Below, piece after piece: positions 20,194 to 29,929 of a DNA stretch of 43,281 nucleotides (positions within the stretch are counted from its first letter, which is position 1; every line of letters starts with the position of its first letter). Location of the stretch: positions 1 through 43,281 of the forward strand of contig CAJUTO010000014.1 in NCBI GenBank assembly GCA_910589675.1. The letters are read 5' to 3'. The DNA is from an uncultured Lactobacillus sp. (lineage in GTDB: Bacteria; Bacillota; Bacilli; Lactobacillales; Lactobacillaceae). The notes below the pieces were generated by a model that saw only the letters and a program-made list of their open reading frames with translations, was not told the origin of the DNA and did not search any database. A program made the translations under genes and the position numbers.

Positions 20194-21495
20194 ATGAAGC
20201 AGATGATAATTCATGGTGGAAAGCCCCTGCAGGGCGATGTCTGGATTGGTGGCGCGAAGAACTCCACTGTTGCGCTTATTCCAGCATCAATATTATCGAG
20301 AACAACAGTAATCTTGGAGGGCGTCCCAAGAATTGCTGATGTGGATAACTTAATGGACTTGTTGAACGAGATGGATGTACATTGTGATTTTCATGAAACC
20401 ACTTTGCGCATTGATCCACAAGACATTAAGATGAGCCCATTGCCAGCTGGCAAAATTAAGAGTTTACGTGCATCATATTATTTTATGGGGGCACTTCTTG
20501 GCCGGTTCGGTAAAGCGATTGTAGGTTTTCCAGGTGGTGACGATATTGGCCCTCGTCCCATCGATCAACATATTAAAGGCTTTGAAGCCTTGGGCGCAAG
20601 TGTAAAAAATGAAAATGATCAAATTATAATAACTGCTCCTGAAGATGGACTTCACGGTGCTAAGATTCATCTTAAGATGCCTTCAGTTGGTGCAACCATG
20701 AATATTATCATGGCTAGTGTCACTGCTAAGGGACAAACTATTATTGAAAATGCTGCTAAGGAACCAGAAATTATTGATTTGGCAACGTTTTTGAATAATA
20801 TGGGAGCAACTATTCGTGGTGCTGGTACTGATTCAATTAGAATCGAAGGCGTTGAACGATTAGAAGCACAAATTCCTCATACAATCATTCCTGATCGAAT
20901 TGAAGCTGGAACTTATGTGGCTCTGGCTGCTTGTATTGGAAATGGAATTAGAATTCACAATATCATTGAAGAACACCTTGATTCTTATCTAGCTAAAGTA
21001 GAAGAAATGGGTGTCGTCATCGATGCTGATGAAGATTCTTTGTATGTTTATCCGGCTGGAGATTTGAAGATGGTGCAAGTCAAAACGGACGTATATCCGG
21101 GATTTGCGACAGATTTACAACAGCCAATTACACCGCTTTTGCTTACAGCAAAGACCGGTGAAGGGGTAGTAATTGATAATATCTATCCTAAGCGAATTGG
21201 TCATATTGCTGAGCTCCAAAAGATGGGTGCAAATATTAAAGCCGAAGATAACATTATTTTGGCACATCCAACTAAGGAGCTTCATGGAGCAGAAGTTACT
21301 GCTGGCGAAATTCGCGCAGGGGCGTGTTTAATGATTGCTGGATTGATGGCGGATGGCACAACCGTTATTGATAAGGCTGGCAACATCTTGCGTGGTTATG
21401 ATCGAATTCAAGAAAAGCTCCGTCAACTTGGGGCGGATGTAAAAATTGTAGACGATCCAGAAGTTCCAGGCATTATGGATGATGTTGCAAACTAA
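20194..21495 (+). CDS. murA: UDP-N-acetylglucosamine 1-carboxyvinyltransferase with Asp at the usual Cys position
   Basis: 433 residues. MurA transfers enolpyruvate from PEP to UDP-GlcNAc, the first committed step of peptidoglycan synthesis. The substrate-binding GGAKNSTVALIPASILS (about 19-35), SYYFMGALLGRFGKA and RPIDQHIKGFEALGA motifs are all present. In the catalytic loop most bacteria have GGC; here it reads GGDDIG, giving Asp at residue 116 (20539-20541). The protein N-terminus MKQMIIHGG favours the ATG at 20194 (AAAGGAT lies 13 bases upstream); an in-frame TTG at 20164 is a possible earlier start. Confidence 0.93.
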   Translation: MKQMIIHGGKPLQGDVWIGGAKNSTVALIPASILSRTTVILEGVPRIADVDNLMDLLNEMDVHCDFHETTLRIDPQDIKMSPLPAGKIKSLRASYYFMGALLGRFGKAIVGFPGGDDIGPRPIDQHIKGFEALGASVKNENDQIIITAPEDGLHGAKIHLKMPSVGATMNIIMASVTAKGQTIIENAAKEPEIIDLATFLNNMGATIRGAGTDSIRIEGVERLEAQIPHTIIPDRIEAGTYVALAACIGNGIRIHNIIEEHLDSYLAKVEEMGVVIDADEDSLYVYPAGDLKMVQVKTDVYPGFATDLQQPITPLLLTAKTGEGVVIDNIYPKRIGHIAELQKMGANIKAEDNIILAHPTKELHGAEVTAGEIRAGACLMIAGLMADGTTVIDKAGNILRGYDRIQEKLRQLGADVKIVDDPEVPGIMDDVAN

Positions 21496-21497
21496 TA

Positions 21498-21531
21498 AGC
21501 AGAATGGCAGAATTGCTATTCTGCTTTTTTG
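21498..21531 (+). terminator. intrinsic terminator after murA
   Basis: AGCAGAATGGC pairs with GCTATTCTGCT (one G-T wobble), followed by six T residues. Confidence 0.88.
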
Positions 21532-21560
21532 TTTTTGGGCGAATATTGGTCAATTTTATT

Positions 21561-21582
21561 TAAGTATCATTAATGATACTTA
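21561..21582. repeat. 22-bp perfect palindrome between murA and pepD
   Basis: TAAGTATCATT is followed directly by its own reverse complement, with no loop and no T-run, so it is not a terminator. It is about 100 bases from the 3' end of both genes. It could be a protein-binding site or a remnant; nothing nearby shows what it controls. Confidence 0.6.
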
Positions 21583-21626
21583 TGAAAATAGTGGATGGAG
21601 TGGCATAAGATTTATGTAGCGCAGAG

Positions 21627-21665
21627 AAAAAACCACATGACATCAATTTTGTCATGTGGTTTTTC
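21627..21665. terminator. bidirectional terminator after pepD
   Basis: AAAACCACATGACA pairs with TGTCATGTGGTTTT in a 14-bp stem, with A-rich and T-rich flanks, serving pepD on the reverse strand. Confidence 0.9.
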
Positions 21666-21685
21666 ATATCTAAAATACTATTGAA

Positions 21686-23110
21686 TTAATCAAGCAAGTC
21701 ATACTTCAAAGTCATTAAGCCATGACCTTCTTCAACCATTTGACCTAAAAGATCAACGGTGTTGTTATAAACGGTCTTGGCCATCTTATCGTTTGCGGCA
21801 TTAAGAGCTTTTTCTAAATCTTCACCCTTCAAATCCTTGGCTGCTTCATCAGTGTCATGTTCAATCTTGTGACATTGAGCAAGGCTCTTTTGTTCAAAAG
21901 CATCTTCAAGTTCGCCATAAACGCGATAATTAGTATCACCGAGTTGAGCGGTTAACTTGTTAAGCCAGAAGATCTTGTTCAAGTTGAATTTTGGAGTGGT
22001 TTGGAAGCTTTCAGGGGTTTCAGTGACGTTAGTGTAGAAAGGAACCATACTGTTGAAAGTGTTTGGTCCAAATGCAAGCCATTGTACACCTGCAAGACCA
22101 CCCGGAACATCGTTTCTGATTTGCAAGATATGAGTTTCAAAGTTACGGTTAATTCCGATTGGACGGAAGGTCTTCTTTTGTTCAGCAGTACCTTGATCGC
22201 CGTAAGCATCATATGGGGTGTCTTGGTAGTGAGAACTTTCAGCCCACTTAATGTCTTCAACTGAGATCAAGCGATTTGCATGGCAGATAAAGGCTTGATC
22301 TTGATCGCCCGGATTGCCACCGAAATCTGGATCAAAGTAATTATGGATGTACCAAGCACGTGGGTTATTGTAGTGAGCGTCCTTGATGGTTGAAGAACCA
22401 AAGATATGACGCATATTGTAGCCTTCGCGGTCAGGATTTAAGTGGTATTTCTTGATTAAGTCCTTCAAGTCGCTTGAAGCCGCAAAATTATCAGGATCAT
22501 CAAAGTCGAATTCGTCAATGTTTAAACGATTTGGTGCGATAACGTAGGCGTCATCAGGGATGCGACGAGCGATCCAATGGTGGCCACCGATAGTTTCAAG
22601 ATACCAAATAGTATCTTTATCGGAAAAGGCCATTCCGTTCATTTCATAGGTACCGTACTTTTCAACTAAGTAACCTACGCGCTTCACACCATCAAAGGCG
22701 GAGTGAAGATAGGGAAGAGCTAAAGTAACGAAATCTTCTTCGCCAAGGCCCCCATCCTTTGGATCAAGAAGAGGATCAACGCCTTGAATACGAGAATTAG
22801 TGGTGATGGTTTCAGTTGCGGTCATAGCAACATTATCGCTATTAATCCCGGCAGCAGCCCAGATACCATTTTTGCCAGAAACATCTGGCGCACTAGTGTA
22901 GCGGAGAGGAGTTTGGGCTAAATCTGAATCATCGATTTTTTGATGACTGATGACACTTTCGTAGTGCTTAGGTTGCTCGTCTGGCATTACAACTTTGAAA
23001 CCTTCAGGAATGATAGTGCGGCCACCATCTTCACTTCTGGCAATCATAGTTGAACCGTCGATACTTGCCTTTTTTCCGACAAGAATAGTAGTACATTCTG
23101 TTTGTTTCAT
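21686..23110 (-). CDS. pepD: C69-family dipeptidase
   Basis: 474 residues, reverse strand. A broad-specificity cytoplasmic dipeptidase of family C69, an N-terminal nucleophile hydrolase: the early cysteine in MKQTECTTILVGKKASIDGSTMIARSEDGG (residue 6) would become the nucleophile after processing. Other family marks are AMTATETITTN, EEDFVTLALPYLHSA, WYLETIGGHHW and RIPDDAYVIAPNRL. Lactobacilli use such enzymes to recover amino acids from peptides, and several paralogues per genome are common. The start has AGAAAGGAT upstream. Confidence 0.93.
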   Translation of the reverse strand: MKQTECTTILVGKKASIDGSTMIARSEDGGRTIIPEGFKVVMPDEQPKHYESVISHQKIDDSDLAQTPLRYTSAPDVSGKNGIWAAAGINSDNVAMTATETITTNSRIQGVDPLLDPKDGGLGEEDFVTLALPYLHSAFDGVKRVGYLVEKYGTYEMNGMAFSDKDTIWYLETIGGHHWIARRIPDDAYVIAPNRLNIDEFDFDDPDNFAASSDLKDLIKKYHLNPDREGYNMRHIFGSSTIKDAHYNNPRAWYIHNYFDPDFGGNPGDQDQAFICHANRLISVEDIKWAESSHYQDTPYDAYGDQGTAEQKKTFRPIGINRNFETHILQIRNDVPGGLAGVQWLAFGPNTFNSMVPFYTNVTETPESFQTTPKFNLNKIFWLNKLTAQLGDTNYRVYGELEDAFEQKSLAQCHKIEHDTDEAAKDLKGEDLEKALNAANDKMAKTVYNNTVDLLGQMVEEGHGLMTLKYDLLD

Positions 23111-23181
23111 GAAAAAAATCCTTTCTGATAACTGTTTACTACTATTGTACGCGAAAAAACACCTCTTAGTGAAGGAATGCG

Positions 23182-24015
23182 CTAATGATTACTTTTTTTA
23201 CGGTAAAACTTAGGACTCAGACCTGTGTAGCGTTTGAAGGCTTTAGAAAAAGTAAACTCATCTCCATAACCGACAGTGTTGGCAATTTGTTGAACAGTGT
23301 AGGAACTATTGAGCAAGTTTTGTTTGGCTTTTTCCATACGTAATTGAGTCAAAAATTGAGAAGGAGTCAGGTTTAAATTTTGCCTGAAAATATTGTACAA
23401 ATAACTGCGTGAAATATCTAATTCATGACAGACAGAAGTAATGGTACAAGCTGGATTAATATAATTTTGTTCTAGATAATTTATGGCCAGTTGCAATTCC
23501 TCATTAGAATTTTTGGACTTCAACTTGTTTTGTTCAGGATATTCAGTAAGCAAATGGTAGAAAAATTTATAAATTAATGACTCAATGAGCACATCATTAA
23601 CTAAGGAATTTTGATTGTGTGCTGCTCTGAAAAGTTTCTTTAAACTAGCCAATGTTTGACTTTCTTGGACTTGGCGCAGGTAATACTTATTAACCAGTTT
23701 TGAATTGTTCAACATGGTTTTGATTTTTACCCCAGAAAATCCAATCCAAAAATATGACCACGGCTGCTTTCCATCAGCTTGATAAAAACAAGGAACTCCT
23801 TTTGGCAAAATAAAAATATCACCCGCTTTTAAGTTTACAGTGTGGTGGTTAGCTACTGAAAAGGTTCCTTTGCCCGATTGAACGTAGTGAATAATATAGT
23901 TGTTTCGCACATTGTTGCCTTTGAAAAAATAATTAGGTAAACATTTTTCTTGTCCAAAAAATAGCACATTACTTTCAATGCCTTGATTACTAAGGGTACG
24001 ATATTCTCCATTCAT
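23182..24015 (-). CDS. AraC-family transcriptional regulator (MsmR-like)
   Basis: 277 residues, reverse strand. An N-terminal cupin-like sugar-sensing domain (about 1-150, with GKGTFSVANHHTVNLKAGDIFILPKGVPCFY) and a C-terminal double helix-turn-helix AraC domain (about 175-275: CHELDISRSYLYNIFRQ and VQQIANTVGYGDEFTFSKAFKRYTG). The start is the ATG at 24015, which has GAAAGGAAA upstream; a longer reading from a TTG at 24033 would include the ribosome binding site. Divergent from the lacS-aga pair, it is very probably their activator in response to raffinose-type sugars or melibiose. Confidence 0.9.
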   Translation of the reverse strand: MNGEYRTLSNQGIESNVLFFGQEKCLPNYFFKGNNVRNNYIIHYVQSGKGTFSVANHHTVNLKAGDIFILPKGVPCFYQADGKQPWSYFWIGFSGVKIKTMLNNSKLVNKYYLRQVQESQTLASLKKLFRAAHNQNSLVNDVLIESLIYKFFYHLLTEYPEQNKLKSKNSNEELQLAINYLEQNYINPACTITSVCHELDISRSYLYNIFRQNLNLTPSQFLTQLRMEKAKQNLLNSSYTVQQIANTVGYGDEFTFSKAFKRYTGLSPKFYRKKSNH

Positions 24016-24198
24016 CTTAAATTTTCCTTTCAAAAAAACATATTATCAATGGCTTTATGTTTTTATTTATTATGCTTATATGCTTAAATAATAGCATTTT
24101 TAATTAAGAACATGTCAATTTGTAGCTAAATAAAATGACATGTTTTTAAATAATTACGCTATTCGTTAAAGCGGATTCATAGAGCATAATAATCATTG

Positions 24199-24213
24199 AT
24201 GAAAGCGAATACA
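24199..24213 (+). promoter_or_regulatory. cre site (CcpA operator) upstream of the transporter gene
   Basis: ATGAAAGCGAATACA fits the cre consensus WTGNAANCGNWNNCW at every fixed position. It lies 20 bases before the transporter start, in the divergent regulatory region (24016-24232). A second cre-like core AAAGCGGATTCA at about 24168-24179 has two mismatches. Catabolite repression of the alpha-galactoside locus is expected. Confidence 0.75.
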
Positions 24214-24232
24214 TAAAAAGTGAGGAAAAATT

Positions 24233-26197
24233 ATGAAGGATAAAGATGAAGGAAAAATGTCCTTAGGAGCTCGACTTGCTTATAGCTTTGGGGCATTTGG
24301 TAATGATTCATTTTATGGATTGTTATCAGGGTATTTAATCATGTTTATTACGTCGCACCTATTTAATACAGGAAATGCGGCTGAAGATGCCAAAATGATC
24401 AGCATGGTTACTTTGATTATTATGGCACTTCGAATTGTAGAATTGTTCATTGATCCATTTATCGGGAATGCGATTGATAGAACCAAGACTCGTTGGGGAC
24501 ATTTTAGACCCTGGGTTGTAGTTGGTGGGAGTATTTCTGCAGTAATTCTGTTGATGCTATTCACGAACTTAGGTGGACTTTATCAAAAGAATGCAGTTTT
24601 ATACATGGTTGTCTTTGCCGTTTTATACATCACAATGGATATCTTCTATTCATTTAAAGATGTAGGTTTTTGGTCAATGCTTCCATCTTTGACTACTAGT
24701 TCTAGAGAACGTGAAAAGACTGCCACTTATGCTCGGGTAGGTTCAACTGTAGGTGGAGGACTTGTCGGCATTTTGGTAATGCCAGCTGTTATCTTCTTCT
24801 CTGCTAAGGCCACAAGTACTGGGGATGATCGCGGATGGTTTATCTTTGCGGCAATAATTTGTACAATTGCCTTCGTTTCTGCATGGTGTGTTGGATTATT
24901 TACACGCGAAGTTAACAGTGACATTCGTAAAAATAAGCAAGATACTAAAGGAATTGTAGGTATTTTTAAAGCCTTATCTGGAAATGACCAATTAATGTGG
25001 GTAGCTTTAGCATACTTATTCTATGGAATTGCTATTAATATTACGAACTCACTGGAAGTTTATTACTTTACTTATATTATGGGGATGCCTAAAGCTTTCT
25101 CAATCTTTTCTACTATCAATATTTTCTTGGGAATTATTGCTACTTCATTGTTCCCAATCTTATCAAAGAAGCTCAGTCGTAAAGTCTTATTTACTTCTTG
25201 CTTAGTTGTAATGTTATGCGGGATGGGACTCTTTGCTGTGGCAGGAAACAATTTGCCTTTAGTTTTAGTAGCTGCTTCAGTGTTTGGTTTTCCACAACAA
25301 ATGGTCTTCTTGATTGTGTTAATGGTAATTACAGATTCAGTGGAATACGGTCAACTTAAATTAGGTCACCGTGATGAATCATTGGCTTTATCAGTACGTC
25401 CATTAATTGATAAATTCGGTGGTGCTGTCTCTAACGGTGTTGTAGGTCAAATTGCAATTATGGCAGGGATGACTACTGGTGCTACTGCCTCTTCAATCAC
25501 TACCAGTGGAAAAATGAACTTCAAGATTATGATGTTTGCGGTGCCCGCTGTTATGCTAGTAATTGCAATTATTATCTTTGCAAGTAAAGTTATCTTAAGC
25601 GAAAAGAAACATGCTGAAATTGTTGCCGAACTTGAGAAAACTTGGGGTAAGAAATTTGATAAAAGCGGTGAAAATACCGTTAATGGAGATGTATTGATTC
25701 CAACTCCAATCTCAGGAAAGTTGATGAACTTAAGTGAAGTTAATGACCAAACATTTTCTTCAGGTTCTGTTGGCCAGGGGTTCGCTATTAAACCAAGTGA
25801 CGGAAAGGTCCTTGCACCTTTTGATGCAACAGTTAGACAAGTCTTTACTACGCGTCATGCTGTTGGTCTGGTGGGTGATAATGGTGTCGTATTGCTCATT
25901 CATATTGGTCTTGGAACCGTTAAATTAAAAGGAACAGGTTTTGTTTCTTATGTTGAACAAGGTCAAAGAGTTAAGAAGGGACAAGAATTAATTGAATTCT
26001 GGGATCCTACTATTAAAAAAGCCGGTCTTGATGATACCGTAATTGTGATTGTTACAAATTCGGATAAATTCTCAGAATTTGAAATGACGGTAAAAGATGG
26101 CCAAAGTGTTCAAGCTGAGGATAATGTGTTAGAACTAAAAGTAAAAAATGAAGAAGAAACTGCACTAGGAGGCGGCCAAATTGAACCAGCTAATTAA
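24233..26197 (+). CDS. LacS-type galactoside:cation symporter with C-terminal EIIA domain
   Basis: 654 residues. The N-terminal part (about 1-465) is a 12-helix GPH-family carrier (SLGARLAYSFGAFGNDSFYGLLSGYLIMF; DPFIGNAIDRTKTRWGHFRPW). The C-terminal part (about 490-645) is a glucose-type PTS EIIA domain (PISGKLMNLSEV, DGKVLAPFDATV), with the phosphorylatable histidine in LLIHIGLGTV (residue 557). In LacS proteins this histidine lets HPr control transport. With an alpha-galactosidase downstream, the substrate is probably raffinose, melibiose or a related alpha-galactoside rather than lactose. The end overlaps the alpha-galactosidase start by 17 bases. Confidence 0.92.
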   Translation: MKDKDEGKMSLGARLAYSFGAFGNDSFYGLLSGYLIMFITSHLFNTGNAAEDAKMISMVTLIIMALRIVELFIDPFIGNAIDRTKTRWGHFRPWVVVGGSISAVILLMLFTNLGGLYQKNAVLYMVVFAVLYITMDIFYSFKDVGFWSMLPSLTTSSREREKTATYARVGSTVGGGLVGILVMPAVIFFSAKATSTGDDRGWFIFAAIICTIAFVSAWCVGLFTREVNSDIRKNKQDTKGIVGIFKALSGNDQLMWVALAYLFYGIAINITNSLEVYYFTYIMGMPKAFSIFSTINIFLGIIATSLFPILSKKLSRKVLFTSCLVVMLCGMGLFAVAGNNLPLVLVAASVFGFPQQMVFLIVLMVITDSVEYGQLKLGHRDESLALSVRPLIDKFGGAVSNGVVGQIAIMAGMTTGATASSITTSGKMNFKIMMFAVPAVMLVIAIIIFASKVILSEKKHAEIVAELEKTWGKKFDKSGENTVNGDVLIPTPISGKLMNLSEVNDQTFSSGSVGQGFAIKPSDGKVLAPFDATVRQVFTTRHAVGLVGDNGVVLLIHIGLGTVKLKGTGFVSYVEQGQRVKKGQELIEFWDPTIKKAGLDDTVIVIVTNSDKFSEFEMTVKDGQSVQAEDNVLELKVKNEEETALGGGQIEPAN

Positions 26198-28379
26198 CTA
26201 TGATGAAAAAAATAGAGTCTTTCACTTACATAATGATCAAATTTCTTATTTGCTTGCAGTAGAAGATGGAAAAACTTTAGCCCATCTATATTTTGGAAAA
26301 GCAATCAAAAACTATCATGGTCAGCTTCGATATCCTCGAGTAGATCGTGGATTTTCAGGAAACTTGCCTGGGTCACTAGATAGAACCTTTTCTCGAGATT
26401 CTTTGCCAAAAGAATACAGCTCAGCTGGAGAAATGGACTATCATACCCCAGCCGCTGTTATCAGACAAAGTGATGGTTCTAATGCACTATTTTTAACTTA
26501 TGAAGGCTATAAAATTGTCGATGGTAAGCCAGATCTTGAAGGATTACCACATTCATTTGTTGAAAGTAAAGATGAAGCGCAAACTTTGATCGTCACTTTA
26601 ATTGATGAAAAAAGCAAAGTTAAATTTGAACTATCTTATACTATTTATCGTAATCGTCCGGTAATTACGCGTTCAGTGAAAGTGATTAATGACGGTGATA
26701 AAAAAGTAAACATTGAAAAAGTTGCTTCTATGCAAATTGATTTTGTAGATCGCGATTTTGAGTCAATTACTTTGCCTGGGGCTCATGCGCACGAGCGCCG
26801 AGTTGAACGAAGTGAAATCAATCAAGGTATCCATGTTTATTCAAGTCACCGAGGGACGTCCAGTCATCAGATGAACCCCTTTATGGCCTTAGTTGATCCA
26901 GATACGACTGAATTTGTGGGAGATGCATATGGTTTTGCTTTTGTTTATTCAGGAAATCATAAATTTGAAGTTGAAAGAGATCAATTTGCACAAACTCATG
27001 TAAATATTGGGATTAATGATTTTAACTTTAATTGGGAACTACGCCCAACTGCTAGTTTTCAAACTCCAGAAGTCTTGATGGTTTATTCAGACCAAGGAAT
27101 AAACAAGATGAGTCAAGCCTTCCATAGTTTAATCCATGAGCGTGTCATTCGAAGTAAATATAAAAACCAAGTTCGTCCAATCTTGGTCAATAATTGGGAA
27201 GCAACCTACTTTGATTTTGATGAAAAAAAGCTTCACCCAATTGTGGATGATGCTAAAGAAATGGGCATTGAAATGTTCGTTTTGGATGATGGTTGGTTTG
27301 GTCATCGAGATGATGATAACTCTTCATTAGGTGATTGGAGCGTTTTTGAAAAGAAGTTTCCAAATGGCTTAGATCATTTTGCAGATTATGTGCATCAACA
27401 AGGATTAAAGTTTGGACTTTGGTTTGAACCAGAAATGATTTCGATGGATTCAGATTTATATAAAAAGCATCCTGATTATCTGATGCATGTTCCTGGACGG
27501 CTGCCAAGCCCATCTCGTAATCAATATGTCCTAGATCTCGGTAGAAAAGAAGTCCGTGACAATATTTTTGATCAAATGAATAATATTCTATCTTCTGGAA
27601 AAATTGATTACATTAAATGGGATATGAATCGACATTTGTCTGATATCTACGAAGCTGATTTGCCGAGTGCTAGACAAGGTGAGGTATATCATCGTTATGT
27701 TTTGGGACTTTATGATTTATTGGAAAGAGTAGTAGATACTTATCCTGATCTTTTGATTGAGGGATGCTCTGGCGGTGGTGGCCGATTCGATGCTGGAATG
27801 GCATATTATACCCCTCAAATTTGGGCTAGTGATGATAGCGATGCGATTGATCGCTTAAGTATTCAATATGGCACCAGCTTAGTTTATCCTCAATCAATGA
27901 TGACCTCACATGTTTCAGTCAGTCCAAATGAACAAAACGGTCGAATCACTCCCTTTAATACGCGTGGAGTAGTCGGAATGTGGGGCGACTTAGGTTATGA
28001 ACTCGATTTAACTAAGATGAGTAAAGAAGATCGGCAAGAAGTTAAAAATCAAGTAGCCGAATACAAGAAAATTCGCCAAGTTACCCAATATGGTACTTTC
28101 TATCGATTAAAGAATGCGCAAATCAGTAACCAATGTGCTTGGGAGACCGTTTCTCCTGACAAAAATGAAGTTGTGCTCTCTGTAGTTAAAGTGATGGCAA
28201 GTGCCCAGCCATATTTAACTAAAACAAAATTGGTTGGACTTGATCCTAAAAAGCACTACGAGGATCAAGTAAGTCATGAAGTCTACGGTGGAGATGAATT
28301 AATGAATCTTGGTATCTATGATCCAGTTGAACACGGCGACTTCATGGCTCATCTTTACCACTTTAAAGCGATAAACTAA
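26181..28379 (+). CDS. GH36 alpha-galactosidase
   Basis: 732 residues, full length for bacterial GH36 (MelA/AgaA/RafA type). An N-terminal beta-supersandwich (about 1-325) is followed by a TIM barrel. The catalytic nucleophile is the Asp in YIKWDMNRH (residue 481) and the acid/base Asp lies in WASDDSDAIDRL (about 551-554). GCSGGGGRFD is the conserved substrate loop. The start is TTG at 26181: AGGAGG ends 7 bases upstream and the family N-terminus MNQLINYDEKNRVFHL begins there. The overlap with the transporter gene indicates translational coupling in one operon under the AraC regulator and CcpA. Confidence 0.94.
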   Translation: MNQLINYDEKNRVFHLHNDQISYLLAVEDGKTLAHLYFGKAIKNYHGQLRYPRVDRGFSGNLPGSLDRTFSRDSLPKEYSSAGEMDYHTPAAVIRQSDGSNALFLTYEGYKIVDGKPDLEGLPHSFVESKDEAQTLIVTLIDEKSKVKFELSYTIYRNRPVITRSVKVINDGDKKVNIEKVASMQIDFVDRDFESITLPGAHAHERRVERSEINQGIHVYSSHRGTSSHQMNPFMALVDPDTTEFVGDAYGFAFVYSGNHKFEVERDQFAQTHVNIGINDFNFNWELRPTASFQTPEVLMVYSDQGINKMSQAFHSLIHERVIRSKYKNQVRPILVNNWEATYFDFDEKKLHPIVDDAKEMGIEMFVLDDGWFGHRDDDNSSLGDWSVFEKKFPNGLDHFADYVHQQGLKFGLWFEPEMISMDSDLYKKHPDYLMHVPGRLPSPSRNQYVLDLGRKEVRDNIFDQMNNILSSGKIDYIKWDMNRHLSDIYEADLPSARQGEVYHRYVLGLYDLLERVVDTYPDLLIEGCSGGGGRFDAGMAYYTPQIWASDDSDAIDRLSIQYGTSLVYPQSMMTSHVSVSPNEQNGRITPFNTRGVVGMWGDLGYELDLTKMSKEDRQEVKNQVAEYKKIRQVTQYGTFYRLKNAQISNQCAWETVSPDKNEVVLSVVKVMASAQPYLTKTKLVGLDPKKHYEDQVSHEVYGGDELMNLGIYDPVEHGDFMAHLYHFKAIN

Positions 28380-28531
28380 TTTCTTGATGCCCGTTAGAAT
28401 TAGTTAAATGCTCCCTTTTGTAAAACTCCTCTACTTTTCCTATTTGTTTTGTGTTAGTTTACTTTAGTTGATACCCCCAGCTAAAATAGATATCCGCATT
28501 GGCTATTTTACAAAAGAAGAAGTGGTAAAGT

Positions 28532-28557
28532 AAAAAGCGTCCGTAAGGACGCTTTTT
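28532..28557. terminator. bidirectional terminator between the alpha-galactosidase gene and pbuX
   Basis: AAAAAGCGTCC and GGACGCTTTTT form a perfect 11-bp stem with a GTAA loop. It can end both converging transcripts. The rest of 28380-28605 holds no gene I can support. Confidence 0.88.
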
Positions 28558-28605
28558 GTGTAACATTTAATGAGGCTGTGTAGAAAAGGTAAATTTAATT
28601 TGAGC

Positions 28606-29928
28606 TTATTTTAAACCACTTCTTCCTTTCAAAATTAAATTGAGTAGCGTAGCACTTAAACTGGCGACTACGATGCCATTGCCCAGGAATAGTTGAACGG
28701 TTTGAGGTAAGGTCTGGAAAATTTGAGGGTAAACTGTGACACCGAGTCCTAAACCGATAGATAAAGCGACAATCAAGATATTGTTGTTATCACTAAAATC
28801 AACTTTAACCAACATTTTAATTCCTTGGACCGCAATCATGGTAAACATTACCAGCATTGCTCCACCTAAAACTGGAGTAGGGATGATCGTCACCAAAGCT
28901 CCAATTTTAGGGAGCAAACCCATCGCCATTAACATTCCAGCTGCCCAGTAGATTGGGCGCTTGGTTTTAATACCGGACAATTGAAGTAAACCAACATTTT
29001 GAGAGAAGGTAGTGTAAGGAAAAGTGTTAAAAAGTCCACCAAAGATTTGGGCAATACCTTCAGCACGATAACCTTTTTTAAGATCTTCTTCGGTGATGTC
29101 TTTGTTTAATAAATCGCCAATGGCGAAGAAGACACCAGTTGATTCAACCATTGAAACTAAAGCAATAATCATCATTGTTAAACAGGATGACCACTCAAAC
29201 TCTGGTACCCCAAAGTAGAAAAATTGTGGCAAGTGGAACCAACTAGCACTGGAAACGGGGGTTAAGGAAACCATACCCATTGCACCGGCAATTAAAGTTC
29301 CAACTACTAAACCGATCAAAACAGCGATCGATTTTAAGAATCCTTTTGCTAAGACTTCAACGGCGATAATAATCAAGATTGTAAGAAAGGCTGTAATTAA
29401 ATTTTTACCATCACCAAAGTCTTTGGCAGTTGCATTGCCGCCACCCATATTTTGAAAAGCTACAGGAATCAAAGTTAGGCCAATTACAGTGATTAATGTT
29501 CCTGTAACAACGGGTGGGAAGAGCTTCTTTATTTTTGAAAACCATCCTGCAATCAAGAAAACAAAAATTCCTGCTGCAATGATTGCCCCATACATAGTAT
29601 TAATGGTGAATTTTTTACCGATCATTTCAAGTGGAGCAACAGCTTGAATTGCACATCCCAAAACCACCGGAAGTCCGATACCAAAGTAGCGATTTCTAAA
29701 TAATTGAAGCAAAGTTGCAAGTCCACACATAAAAATATCGATTGATACTAAGTAAGTCATATGAGTGGAGTTAAACTTAAGAGCTGCACCGATTAAAAGA
29801 GGAACAGCGATTGCTCCAGAATACATAGCAAGCAAATGTTGTAAACCTAAAATTGCTGCTTTTTTATGACTGACTTCATTTTTGGCCCTAACTTTTTTGC
29901 TAGTGGATTCTTTGGTGATTGCTAACAT
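28606..29928 (-). CDS. pbuX: xanthine permease (NCS2 family)
   Basis: 440 residues, reverse strand, about 12-14 hydrophobic segments, with the NCS2 start KKAAILGLQHLLAMYSGAIAVPLLIGAAL (about 23-51) and the conserved loop QIFGGLFNTFPYTTFSQNVGLLQLSGIKTKRP (about 300-331). It imports xanthine (possibly guanine or uric acid) with protons. It starts one base after the xpt stop, so the two form one operon under the guanine-type riboswitch upstream. Confidence 0.93.
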   Translation of the reverse strand: MLAITKESTSKKVRAKNEVSHKKAAILGLQHLLAMYSGAIAVPLLIGAALKFNSTHMTYLVSIDIFMCGLATLLQLFRNRYFGIGLPVVLGCAIQAVAPLEMIGKKFTINTMYGAIIAAGIFVFLIAGWFSKIKKLFPPVVTGTLITVIGLTLIPVAFQNMGGGNATAKDFGDGKNLITAFLTILIIIAVEVLAKGFLKSIAVLIGLVVGTLIAGAMGMVSLTPVSSASWFHLPQFFYFGVPEFEWSSCLTMMIIALVSMVESTGVFFAIGDLLNKDITEEDLKKGYRAEGIAQIFGGLFNTFPYTTFSQNVGLLQLSGIKTKRPIYWAAGMLMAMGLLPKIGALVTIIPTPVLGGAMLVMFTMIAVQGIKMLVKVDFSDNNNILIVALSIGLGLGVTVYPQIFQTLPQTVQLFLGNGIVVASLSATLLNLILKGRSGLK

Positions 29929-29929
29929 C

